Shown here piece after piece: positions 54,548 to 62,419 of a stretch of DNA of 64,000 nucleotides; the stretch's first letter is position 1, and each line of letters begins with the position of its first letter. A program made the position numbers and the translations under genes. Source of the DNA: Tunturibacter gelidoferens (GTDB lineage Bacteria > Acidobacteriota > Terriglobia > Terriglobales > Acidobacteriaceae); contig NZ_CP132938.1 of the NCBI RefSeq assembly GCF_040358255.1, positions 1,488,001 to 1,552,000 on the forward strand, in the 5' to 3' direction. Under the pieces are notes generated by a model, which was not told the DNA's origin, made no database searches, and saw nothing but the letters and a program-made list of their open reading frames with translations.

Positions 54548-55510
54548 TTGGAACCCTTTGCTAAAACACATGATTACCCAATTGGCGTAGTCATTCCTAC
54601 GTATAACCGTATCGATACACTTCTGATTTGCCTCAAGCATCTTGAGGTGCAAACGTGGAAAGACTTCGAAGTCATCGTCGTTGATGATGGCTCGATGGAT
54701 TCGACCGCCCAAGTGATGAAGGAGTATCAAGCTCAGGCGCCGTTTCCGTTTCGTTTTCTAACCCAACCCAACGGTGGTCCGGCCCGTGCCCGCAACCGAG
54801 CGATACGAGAACTTAATGCGACGGCCTGCCTTCTTCTTGGAGACGACATTTTTGCGTCGCCCGATCTTGTGCGTCTGCATTGTGAGCACCACCGTTCCCA
54901 TCCGGAGACAAATGCTGCCGCTGTCGGCTTAACGCGCTGGAGCGCAGAGGGCCAGACTGTTACTCCGTTCATGCGATGGCTTGACCGCGATGGTGCGCAG
55001 TTCGCATACGGAGATCTGTTGCGTGGAGTGTCCCCTTCGTGGGAACATTTTTATACAAGCAATTTGTCGTTGAAGACTGATCAACTGCGGCGCCATCCGT
55101 TTGACGAGCGGTTTCGATGGGCAGCCATGGAGGATATCGAGTTGGGATATCGCCTCGCGATAGAGAAAGAGCTTGTAATGTCGTTTCTGCCCGATGCTGT
55201 TGCCGAACACCTTCATCCGACCAGCTTTCGTCAAGCATGTCGCCGCATGGTTGGGCTAGGGGCAAGTGCCCATTTATTGGGTGAGATATGGCCAGAACAT
55301 CGAATAAAGTCAGTCAGTCCTATTAAACTGAAGCTTCGATCCCTGTTGCAGCAAGCATGGGTGCTAGCACGACTTACCGACGCAGCAGATTTATTGACTC
55401 ATATCTGTGTTCCCAATCCACTGATGGAAAGGGTTCTCTCGCTGCACAGCACCTTGGGCTATCAGCAGGCTGCTCAACGTGCCAACTCTTCTTCACTGCC
55501 AACTCCTTAG
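54548..55510 (+). CDS. GT2 glycosyltransferase (third of the type)
   Basis: A 320-residue GT-A enzyme that begins at a TTG with an AGGA patch upstream. Motifs: IGVVIPTYNRIDTLLICLKHL, FEVIVVDDGSMDST, NGGPARARNRAI, and the LLLGDDIF DxD variant. The acceptor/base motif is WAAMEDIELGYRL (the ED). C-terminal helices carry HPTSFRQACRRMVGLG. Stop overlaps by 4 bases with the convergent flippase gene. Confidence 0.9.
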   Translation: MEPFAKTHDYPIGVVIPTYNRIDTLLICLKHLEVQTWKDFEVIVVDDGSMDSTAQVMKEYQAQAPFPFRFLTQPNGGPARARNRAIRELNATACLLLGDDIFASPDLVRLHCEHHRSHPETNAAAVGLTRWSAEGQTVTPFMRWLDRDGAQFAYGDLLRGVSPSWEHFYTSNLSLKTDQLRRHPFDERFRWAAMEDIELGYRLAIEKELVMSFLPDAVAEHLHPTSFRQACRRMVGLGASAHLLGEIWPEHRIKSVSPIKLKLRSLLQQAWVLARLTDAADLLTHICVPNPLMERVLSLHSTLGYQQAAQRANSSSLPTP

Positions 55511-56796
55511 ACGCTCGACACAGCCTGACGAGGTTGCGCTCCAGACAATCCATAGGCCATTACGTAGATATGCGTAAGCAAAGGACCAAATGCAGAGAGC
55601 AGCGAGAAGAAGACCGCATCGTGTGTTGTCCGTACTCCATGTATCACGATGAAGAGAATCTGGCCCGAGAGCGTCAAGGTTATTTCAAGGATGGTTCCGC
55701 TCCAGAACACCCACTTTCTGGCGCGATTCATGATCCAGATCAAGATTGAAAGGTAATTTATTGATCCAGTGAGCATCGCCCATCCCACAACATCGCGCAG
55801 GCCTTCATACTTCGAACCGAGCAGCCATAACACGGGACCAGGCGCTGCGAAGGCCAGCACCACAATCGGCGTACATGCAAGCAGTGCAATTAGGATCAGA
55901 GTGATGTAGCGAGAGAGTACCTTATCAGCCGGTAGCCTCGCCATCGCGGGTTCTACCACGACCGTGTTGAAGATTGTAAGAATGCTGAATATTTGACTGA
56001 GCCGACCTAACGCTGATATTTGGGCGATGCTGACGCTTTGGCCGAAAATCCCGATCAGAAATACCGAACTCTGTAACTGGAAAGCTGCGAAGACGAGAGC
56101 CGGGATCGCTGGCAGAACGTATCGCATTACTTCACGATCGATCTTTGGGTCATCTTTCTCTGGCCACTCGACATGCGCGTGCGATACCCTCTGCAGTATC
56201 TCGCCATTGAGCGTAATGTTGAAGGCGGTTGCGATAGCAGCTGTCCACCCATTTAGTGCTCCAGCGATACGCATTATCCAAAATACGGCGAGACGCCCTA
56301 TAGCAGAAAGTGTCTGCGGGACATAAAAGTCTTTGAGGCGTCCGTACAGGAAGAGTGGCGCCGAGTAATAGGACACCTTGCCGCCCGAATATACGGACAA
56401 CAATACTGAACCCATCAATAGAACTTCCGAGACCCACGGCCATCTATGCCTGCGCATGATGGCAAAGAAGGCAATCATGGCGATGGGCGAAAGTATCCAG
56501 AAGGTGCGGTCACGCAGGTGCTTTGCCGCGCGAACATATTTGCCGACCAATACCTTGTCACCGCTTCGAGCACCCACTAGGGGAATGATCGTGCTGGTAA
56601 AGCCGAGATCCATCAGCAGGCCAACCGTCTGTTGAAATCCGGCGGCAAGACCGAACTGGGCATAAGCTTCGGTGCTCATAGTGCGAACGAGGTAAAGCCC
56701 CGCCAAAATGTTCACTCCTTGTAGAAGTCCTTGCCCCAAGAAGAAGGTAGTCAAGAGTTTTGAAATTCGATGTCCGCTCTTCCATACGCTGTTCAT
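55507..56796 (-). CDS. Wzx-type polysaccharide flippase
   Basis: A 429-residue polytopic protein with about 12 helices, matching the oligosaccharide flippase/MATE-like fold. The N-terminal FFLGQGLLQGVNILAGLYLVRTMS and the FGLAAGFQQTVGLLMDLGF stretch are typical of the PST/Wzx family. It would flip the lipid-linked repeat unit across the inner membrane for Wzy. Its ATG overlaps by ATGA with the stop of the preceding 153-codon frame, and its stop overlaps by 4 bases with the convergent GT2 gene. Confidence 0.88.
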   Translation of the reverse strand: MNSVWKSGHRISKLLTTFFLGQGLLQGVNILAGLYLVRTMSTEAYAQFGLAAGFQQTVGLLMDLGFTSTIIPLVGARSGDKVLVGKYVRAAKHLRDRTFWILSPIAMIAFFAIMRRHRWPWVSEVLLMGSVLLSVYSGGKVSYYSAPLFLYGRLKDFYVPQTLSAIGRLAVFWIMRIAGALNGWTAAIATAFNITLNGEILQRVSHAHVEWPEKDDPKIDREVMRYVLPAIPALVFAAFQLQSSVFLIGIFGQSVSIAQISALGRLSQIFSILTIFNTVVVEPAMARLPADKVLSRYITLILIALLACTPIVVLAFAAPGPVLWLLGSKYEGLRDVVGWAMLTGSINYLSILIWIMNRARKWVFWSGTILEITLTLSGQILFIVIHGVRTTHDAVFFSLLSAFGPLLTHIYVMAYGLSGAQPRQAVSSV

Positions 56797-57254
56797 AGGA
56801 TCGGATTGTTCGGACGAGGATTGGAACTTCCCTGTTTTCTAGGACAGATAACGGCTGACAAGACGCAATCTCGTCCGGCCAATAGCAATTGGTCGCGGCT
56901 CGTGGTCTGTCGGCAAGCTGACGGGATGGCCTTGGCGGGTGATGTGCAAGCCGGAGTCGATGGCTGTCGCTTGCAACCCTGCATAATTTTCAACGCGTGG
57001 AATTGGTACTTATCGAGGCTGTCGTCAGTGAAGATGGAACCATCGAAATTGTGAAGGATGGCGGCTTTATCGATCACATAATTAGAGGTTCTACGATTGG
57101 CACCGATTGGCTGGGGATGGGGGAGATTCAATAAGTTGTACACGTAGCTAAAAAAAACGGGTTTCGGGCGATCTGGAGCGAAGTGCCGGTGACTGATAAA
57201 GGTGAAGTTCGGCAAGAACGGTAGTCCTATTCGACGGGGTGAGGTCTGATTCAT
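56793..57254 (-). CDS. Uncertain ORF upstream of the flippase gene, possibly a glycosyltransferase remnant
   Basis: A 153-residue frame whose stop overlaps the flippase start by ATGA, the classical arrangement for coupled translation. The first 100 residues look protein-like (NFTFISHRHFAPDRPKPVFF, VYNLLNLPHPQPIGANRRTS), but the last 50 are Ser/Pro/Cys-rich and low in conserved character. No family could be named. It may be a truncated or frameshifted glycan gene. There is no good ribosome-binding site at its ATG. Confidence 0.4.
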   Translation of the reverse strand: MNQTSPRRIGLPFLPNFTFISHRHFAPDRPKPVFFSYVYNLLNLPHPQPIGANRRTSNYVIDKAAILHNFDGSIFTDDSLDKYQFHALKIMQGCKRQPSTPACTSPAKAIPSACRQTTSRDQLLLAGRDCVLSAVICPRKQGSSNPRPNNPIL

Positions 57255-57728
57255 CGCGCCAATTACGTAGAGTCTATCTCAGACACCCTTCTGATTACCA
57301 AGCCCGATACCAAATCGTTCTTCTGTGTGGTGGAAGGGAAGATGCCTTGTCTCCATTCGCTGGTAGAGATATATAAAAGGGATTGAAATCGTATCAGCCG
57401 CTTGTCTATCTCCCTGACGCAGGGGTAGATAGTTGAATGGAAGATTGCCCGGTTTCTCTTGCGCTAGACGATTCTGGTTTTCAAAAGGATACTCGCTGAA
57501 TAGGCGTTATTTTTCGAGCAATTTGAGCACCACAGCTTGCTGGAGAGCTGAACCAGTTTGAAAATTGGATCAGAGCGTTTGGCATTGAAAGTCGTCGACG
57601 CAAGGCTTCCGGCCCTTCCGAATAACGAACTTCAATCTCTAGAGATCGGTCTTGACGGAGTAGCGAGACGCACCTCCAGTAATGCGACCAGAGCGAGCAA
57701 TGTGCCCTTTGGCGTACGTCTCAGGACA
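57255..57728. other. Intergenic, no gene seen
   Basis: About 470 A/T-rich bases between the polysaccharide locus and the tRNA. No supported gene, repeat of the tRNA 3' end, or integrase remnant was seen. Confidence 0.45.
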
Positions 57729-57805
57729 TTTGGTGGGCCCACCAGGACTTGAACCTGGAACCAACGAATTATGAGTTCGCTGCTCTAACCAATTGAGCTA
57801 TAGGC
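57729..57805 (-). tRNA. tRNA with CAT anticodon, probably tRNA-Ile2 (or elongator Met)
   Basis: The reverse strand folds as a 77-base tRNA. The acceptor GGGCCTA pairs with TGGGCCC (one G-U), the D stem is GCTC/GAGC, and the anticodon stem GCGAA/TTCGT holds the loop CTCATAA, anticodon CAT at positions 34-36. The T stem CCAGG/CCTGG has loop TTCAAGT. Discriminator A is followed by an encoded CCA. The GGGCCTATAGCTCA start and GTTAGAGC are typical of isoleucine tRNAs, so a TilS-modified lysidine Ile2 is more likely than Met, but the sequence alone does not settle this. Confidence 0.93.
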
Positions 57806-58221
57806 CCTTATGCAACCGGCGCATTGAATTGACTTTCCTATTTCTTCGATTCTACCGCAGGCTACGCAACGACTTGATGAGTTGAGCGAATTCCCGGCTT
57901 GCATGAGATCTACAGCGGAATTGAAAGACAGCCCCGCCAGTCTGGAACCGTTACCTCCACTAGATATCTTCTTGCGTTTCGTACTCTCCGATGCTGTGAA
58001 GGTACGAAATACTTCCGTTTGCCGTGCAATGTTCTGCGCATTGAAAGGCTGAAGGCACGTCATTGGCCTGTTTTTTTGGGTTTTTATTTGGCATGGCAAG
58101 TGCTTACTGAGGAGATAACTACTAGTCACAAGAGTTCTGGTACCCCTGGTTGCGGCGCAATTTCCCCGATCCGACTGCGATTGCAGAATCGCCAAGTGAA
58201 TTCTCTGGAGGAATACAGCAA
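57806..58221. other. Intergenic, promoter region of the PEP-CTERM gene
   Basis: About 415 bases. A plus-strand open frame from 57899 has no credible start or composition. The promoter of the PEP-CTERM gene is expected near the right end; no operator was identified. Confidence 0.4.
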
Positions 58222-58854
58222 ATGAAACATCTTCTTCGCATCTTTTTTGTCCTGGCTCTGCTTTGCGGCGGCTCCAGTTCCAGCATCGCTCGTGCGAGCG
58301 GTATCGACTTTCGTATGACGGTTCTCGACCCGCCCAACAGTTGTACGCCGGACGACACCGCATGCTTCATCTTCAATGCGGGAGTTCCCTTCAACGTTTC
58401 ATTGTCACAGTCCGTCTGCGATCAATTCGGGTTGGGAAATGGCGTTACGCCTGGGACCTACGGTTGCTTCCTTGCCAATAACGCAACACCGGGTACGATC
58501 GACAGTCTCGAGCTCAGCTTCCTGGGCGCACCACTTGGCAATCAACCGGCCAGTTGCGACTCAGGCGGCCAAAACGGTACGCCCAGCGCTCTCAATGTTG
58601 TAAGTTGTACTGAGACCAACGGACTGTACGATCTGTCCTTCGCCGGTGGAACAGGGATAGCTCCCGGAAGCGATCTTATTGTTTTTGAAGAAGGCGCCGA
58701 TCCTACCCTATTCCAGGGAGGGAGTGGAGTGGTTGGTATTACGCCTGAGCCGGACTCGTTGATGCTGTTCTCGACGGGCGTTATGATGGCTGGCTTGTAT
58801 ATGTCTCGTCGGATCTGGACGACTGTCAAAGGGTCAGCTGCCGGTAATCGCTAA
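58222..58854 (+). CDS. PEP-CTERM sorting-signal protein, secreted
   Basis: A 210-residue protein with a signal peptide (LLRIFFVLALLCGGSSSSIARAS), GGAGG at 9 bases before the ATG, and a C-terminal sorting signal: PEPDSLMLFSTGVMMAGLYM followed by SRR. That tripartite end (PEP motif, membrane helix, basic tail) marks substrates of an exosortase, which removes the tail and is usually linked to exopolysaccharide. The middle is Gly/Ser/Thr/Asn-rich with six or more cysteines. No exosortase gene is in the window. The protein is next to the polysaccharide locus, which fits the family association. Confidence 0.88.
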   Translation: MKHLLRIFFVLALLCGGSSSSIARASGIDFRMTVLDPPNSCTPDDTACFIFNAGVPFNVSLSQSVCDQFGLGNGVTPGTYGCFLANNATPGTIDSLELSFLGAPLGNQPASCDSGGQNGTPSALNVVSCTETNGLYDLSFAGGTGIAPGSDLIVFEEGADPTLFQGGSGVVGITPEPDSLMLFSTGVMMAGLYMSRRIWTTVKGSAAGNR

Positions 58855-58913
58855 AGGCTGTTTCTCTGTGGGAGTGTGGTTTCCGCCCCGCTGTTCAGAA
58901 GGTGCGAAGTAGC

Positions 58914-58947
58914 AATTTAGCCCAGGCTGTTTGGCCTGGGCTAAATT
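58914..58947. terminator. Rho-independent-type hairpin after the PEP-CTERM gene
   Basis: A perfect 14-bp stem: AATTTAGCCCAGGC (58914-58927) with GCCTGGGCTAAATT (58934-58947), loop of 6 bases, ending in Ts. It lies 60 bp after the stop and may act on both strands. Confidence 0.75.
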
Positions 58948-59481
58948 TGCTAACGGGACCGTCAGGGATTCTGGTTGACGTACTTTGAAACCAACAGCCT
59001 CCGCGGACAAGACTTTTTGTGCTCTCGACCGGTCCGAGCAAAATCTGGGTGGTCTGCAACTGATGGAGCCGGAAGGAACCGTCAATCTTGTGGAAAAGGT
59101 TAACCGGGGATGGGAGTTCCGTAAGGTCGGCGAAGTCCCATGATGTCAGAAACATGACGTTGACAGGCAAGTGTTGGTTTGCGTAACCTGCGAATCAAGC
59201 CGCCAGCTGTCTTGATACATCCTTTCTTCTGCTCTGCTTGGCGTTGGGATGAAAGAAGTCCTTTTGTTGTCGACGCGAATTCATTAAGTCTCTGGCGTTT
59301 TGGCGTGGGCTATTTCGGTTGACTATAGGTTGTTGGGCATCGAGCGGTGATTGGTGCCCAGACTGATGAGGCAAATGGGAAGACGAAGCTTATGGCTTCA
59401 AGTACTTTCCAGTTCACTTGTTGCAACAAATGACAGATCACCGGCTGGGGAAGTTGATCAATAGATTTGAGAGTTGCATCT
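58948..59481. other. Intergenic, no gene seen
   Basis: About 530 bases between the hairpin and the SpoIIE membrane phosphatase gene. A minus-strand frame at 58895-59170 is open but shows no site or family. The promoter of the phosphatase gene must lie here. Confidence 0.4.
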
Positions 59482-61548
59482 ATGCGATACGCTGGAACTT
59501 CGGTTGTGTTGTTGCTGCTCTTCGGCCTTGCGGCTGGGCTGCTTGGGCAGAAGGCCCCGACAGCTTCGGCGCCGAGAACACAGCTCGAGGCCACGCTCGG
59601 AGACGGCACCGTCGAACTCTCTGGCCTCTGGAAGTTCCATATCGGTGATGATATGGCCTGGGCGCGCCCGGATTTTGATGACTCCAGTTGGGGGACTATC
59701 GATCTGACTCCTCCCGCTGGGTCCGCGAATCCCGAACTGGGCAGCAGCGGGTATATTCCTGGATGGACAGCCAACGGTTACCCGAAACATACGGGATTCG
59801 CATGGTATCGGCTGCGAGTTAATGTGCAGAGTTCCCACGGCAGGCTTGCGATCAAGATGCCGAATGAAGTCGACGATGCGTATCAGCTCTACGTCAATGG
59901 TCAGCTCCTGGGAGAGCTCGGAAGGTTTGGCGAACACAAGGCAACGGCCTATAGCACGCTTCCTAGAGAGTTTCGGCTACCGAGAGAGCTCCGCAACGGA
60001 CCAATGACCATTGCGGTGCGGATATACATGGACAGCGCGTCTCTTTTCCTTACTCCGGACGCCGGTGGGATGCACGAACCTCCAGTTCTTGGCCATGCTG
60101 GAGTGATCGGAACCCTGATTCAGATGGACTGGGACAATACCGCGCATGCTGTCGGCAGCGGCTTCCTTGAGATGCTCATCCTGCTCCTTGCCTGGATGGT
60201 CGCAGTGAGCCTTCTTTCCATGGACCGTTCCGAACCGTCGTATCTGTGGCTGAGCCTGGTTTGTGCCGTCACGATCCTGGGTAATGGCGTCGTCCTCATC
60301 GTCAGCTTCGTGCCTTGGATTGCCCTGACGCCGGGCATTTTTCTGCAGTTCGTCATCATCGGTCCGATTCGGATCGGGCTTTGGGTCATCTTCTGGGGCT
60401 ATTGGTTCCGGATCAGCCGGATGCAGTGGGTTCATCGCATAGTGTGGGGGCTGGTTGCTCTTACGATGATCGGAATGGCCATGATGAGCGCGCCGATCTA
60501 TGGCGAACACGTCCCCGTACACGCGGCCGTCTATCTGACACCCATTCTGCTCGGGCTGAGGCTCAGTTTTGCAGCGCTTCTATGCGCAATAACGTTCCGA
60601 GGTATCCGAAAACAGAAGACCGAAGGATGGCTAGCCTTCTCAGCAGTGCTCTTGGTCGCCATCGCTCTCTTTCAGGGGCAACTTCGTCTTCTTCATGTTC
60701 CGACAGCGTTTAATATTCTTGGATTCGACGTTCAGTTGGGAACTATTTCGACGATCTTTTCCGTCTTTCTGATCACGGTCATGTTGGTTCGGCGATTCCT
60801 GCATACCCAGCGGATACGCGAGCAGTGGAAGGCGGAGATCGAACAAGCCAGGCAAATTCAACACGTGCTAATCCCAGAGCATCTACCACAGACACCCGGT
60901 CTTGCTATCGAAAGTGAGTATCGTCCGGCGCGAGAGGTCGGCGGGGACTTTTTCCAGATACTGCCTGTGCAGGATGATGGCAGCGTACTGATCGTGGTTG
61001 GTGACGTTACAGGGAAAGGTCTGCAGGCTGGAATGCTGGTCGCACTGATCGTTGGTGCGATCCGGACGGCGGTTCAATACGACTCAGATCCTTTAGTCCT
61101 GATGAACAGCCTTAATGATCGACTGTGGGGTCGTGGACGGGCCAGTGCGACTTGCCTCATCCTCCAGATCCGCACAGACGGACGAGTGACATTGGCAAAC
61201 GCAGGACATCTGCCGCCGTATCTGAATGGAATAGAGATTGAGATGGGAGGCTCACTCCCGATCGGAGTGGTGCCGGGTGCTGAGTTCTTCGTCTCGCATT
61301 TCAAGCTCGAGCGCGGGGATACGTTGATGTTGATGTCTGACGGAGTCGCCGAAGCACAAGACCAACAGAAGCAGCTGTTTGGGTTTGAACGCATCGAGAA
61401 GATGCTGCAACAGCCGATCTCCGCCGCGGAATTAGCCTCAGCGGCTCAGGACTTTGGGCAGGAGGATGACATTCTTGTGCTGCGGATTCAGCGCAGGCTT
61501 CAGCCAGAGAACGTTCCAGATGAGAGGGGCATTCTGACGGCGACCTAG
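59482..61548 (+). CDS. Membrane SpoIIE (PP2C-type) phosphatase with galactose-binding-like ectodomain
   Basis: A 688-residue protein from the ATG at 59482. A signal peptide or first helix (TSVVLLLLFGLAAGLLGQ) precedes an ectodomain (about residues 45-190) with a carbohydrate-binding beta-sandwich signature, LSGLWKFHIGDDMAWARP then DFDDSSWGTIDL, the same pattern as the GH2 sugar-binding domain. Six to seven membrane helices follow (about 215-430), like 7TMR-type receptors. A coiled-coil linker (EIEQARQIQHVLIPEHLPQ) leads to a SpoIIE domain: YRPAREVGGDFFQIL, VVGDVTGKGLQAGML, MLMSDGVAEAQ and QEDDILVLRI hold the metal-site aspartates. It probably dephosphorylates an anti-anti-sigma (STAS) protein when sugar or another ligand binds outside. 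Convergent with the RsbU-RsbW-STAS operon. Confidence 0.87.
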   Translation: MRYAGTSVVLLLLFGLAAGLLGQKAPTASAPRTQLEATLGDGTVELSGLWKFHIGDDMAWARPDFDDSSWGTIDLTPPAGSANPELGSSGYIPGWTANGYPKHTGFAWYRLRVNVQSSHGRLAIKMPNEVDDAYQLYVNGQLLGELGRFGEHKATAYSTLPREFRLPRELRNGPMTIAVRIYMDSASLFLTPDAGGMHEPPVLGHAGVIGTLIQMDWDNTAHAVGSGFLEMLILLLAWMVAVSLLSMDRSEPSYLWLSLVCAVTILGNGVVLIVSFVPWIALTPGIFLQFVIIGPIRIGLWVIFWGYWFRISRMQWVHRIVWGLVALTMIGMAMMSAPIYGEHVPVHAAVYLTPILLGLRLSFAALLCAITFRGIRKQKTEGWLAFSAVLLVAIALFQGQLRLLHVPTAFNILGFDVQLGTISTIFSVFLITVMLVRRFLHTQRIREQWKAEIEQARQIQHVLIPEHLPQTPGLAIESEYRPAREVGGDFFQILPVQDDGSVLIVVGDVTGKGLQAGMLVALIVGAIRTAVQYDSDPLVLMNSLNDRLWGRGRASATCLILQIRTDGRVTLANAGHLPPYLNGIEIEMGGSLPIGVVPGAEFFVSHFKLERGDTLMLMSDGVAEAQDQQKQLFGFERIEKMLQQPISAAELASAAQDFGQEDDILVLRIQRRLQPENVPDERGILTAT

Positions 61549-61588
61549 ACGGCGGATTTCAGCGGAGGCGACTTAGTAGGGCTCAGGT

Positions 61589-61954
61589 TTATTCGAAGCC
61601 TGCACAGGCGGCGGCTTCATCCGGATAGAGTTTGGTGTACTTGGTAATGCCCACCATCGTGAAGACCTTTTGGAAGTGTGGTGTAAGGCCGAACGTCTGC
61701 ACGGTTTGGCCTTTCTGGCTGGCGGCGTAGAGCAGTTGAATGATCAGTGCGATCCCGCTGGAGTTGAGATACTCCACCTTGGAAAAGTCGAGCAGGATGC
61801 GCTTGGATGTCTCGGGTGACAGCCCTCCATAGGTGCCCAGTACCGCGGGCTCTGAGGAACTCGTAATATCGCCGGCGAAACGCAGCACTGTGATTGGATC
61901 GCCCGAAGCGCATTTAACCTGCTCCATTTTGACCTTCGTACTAAACTCCGCCAT
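61589..61954 (-). CDS. STAS-domain anti-anti-sigma factor
   Basis: A 121-residue STAS protein. The phosphorylatable serine sits in EYLNSSGIALIIQLL (Ser 65 or 66), inside the DSSG-like motif of RsbV/SpoIIAA, here NSSG. GGAG precedes the ATG. In its unphosphorylated form it would bind RsbW and release the sigma factor. It is last in the three-gene operon, 13 bp after rsbW. Confidence 0.92.
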   Translation of the reverse strand: MAEFSTKVKMEQVKCASGDPITVLRFAGDITSSSEPAVLGTYGGLSPETSKRILLDFSKVEYLNSSGIALIIQLLYAASQKGQTVQTFGLTPHFQKVFTMVGITKYTKLYPDEAAACAGFE

Positions 61955-61967
61955 GGTGATGTCTCCT

Positions 61968-62411
61968 TCAATCCTCTGTTTTCCTTAAGCGTATGACGAG
62001 TCGCGCGTAGCTTCCAGTGAGAGGCGCACTGACCCATTCTGCCTCATCTACCAGAGATTGAATGAGAAACATTCCCATACCGCGACTGGCCTCTTCTCCA
62101 TGCATCTTCTTATCCATATCCGGGGCGTGAACGCCGCTCGGAGGTCCGGTACCGGTGTCGAGGACCTTCACTTCCAGCGAAGTCTCATCCATGGAGAGAA
62201 TAACGCCCACAATCAAAGATTCGTCGAGTTTGTTCCCATGCTCCATCGCATTGATGCAGGCTTCGGCAACCGCGGTCTTAAGGTCTTCCACCCGGTCCGG
62301 AGCGAACCCCATCAGTTTCGCAACGCTGGAGGCGGTACTCATTGCAATCTTTTCAAAGCCGAGACGCGAAGGAAGACGCAGTTCGATACTGTTCACGTTA
62401 TTACCGCTCAC
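61968..62411 (-). CDS. RsbW-type anti-sigma serine kinase
   Basis: A 147-residue GHKL-ATPase starting at a GTG. N-box AVAEACINAMEHGN, the VLDTGTGPP G1 box and RGMGMFLIQSLVDE G2 region are present. In the family it phosphorylates the STAS partner and sequesters a sigma factor. The target sigma factor is not encoded in the window. An 8-bp gap separates it from rsbU upstream. Confidence 0.92.
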   Translation of the reverse strand: MSGNNVNSIELRLPSRLGFEKIAMSTASSVAKLMGFAPDRVEDLKTAVAEACINAMEHGNKLDESLIVGVILSMDETSLEVKVLDTGTGPPSGVHAPDMDKKMHGEEASRGMGMFLIQSLVDEAEWVSAPLTGSYARLVIRLRKTED

Positions 62412-62419
62412 TTCCCCTC

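Noticed and set aside
57899..58225. A 108-codon plus-strand frame before the PEP-CTERM gene
   Set aside because: No credible ribosome-binding site, unlikely composition, and it overlaps the PEP-CTERM gene start.
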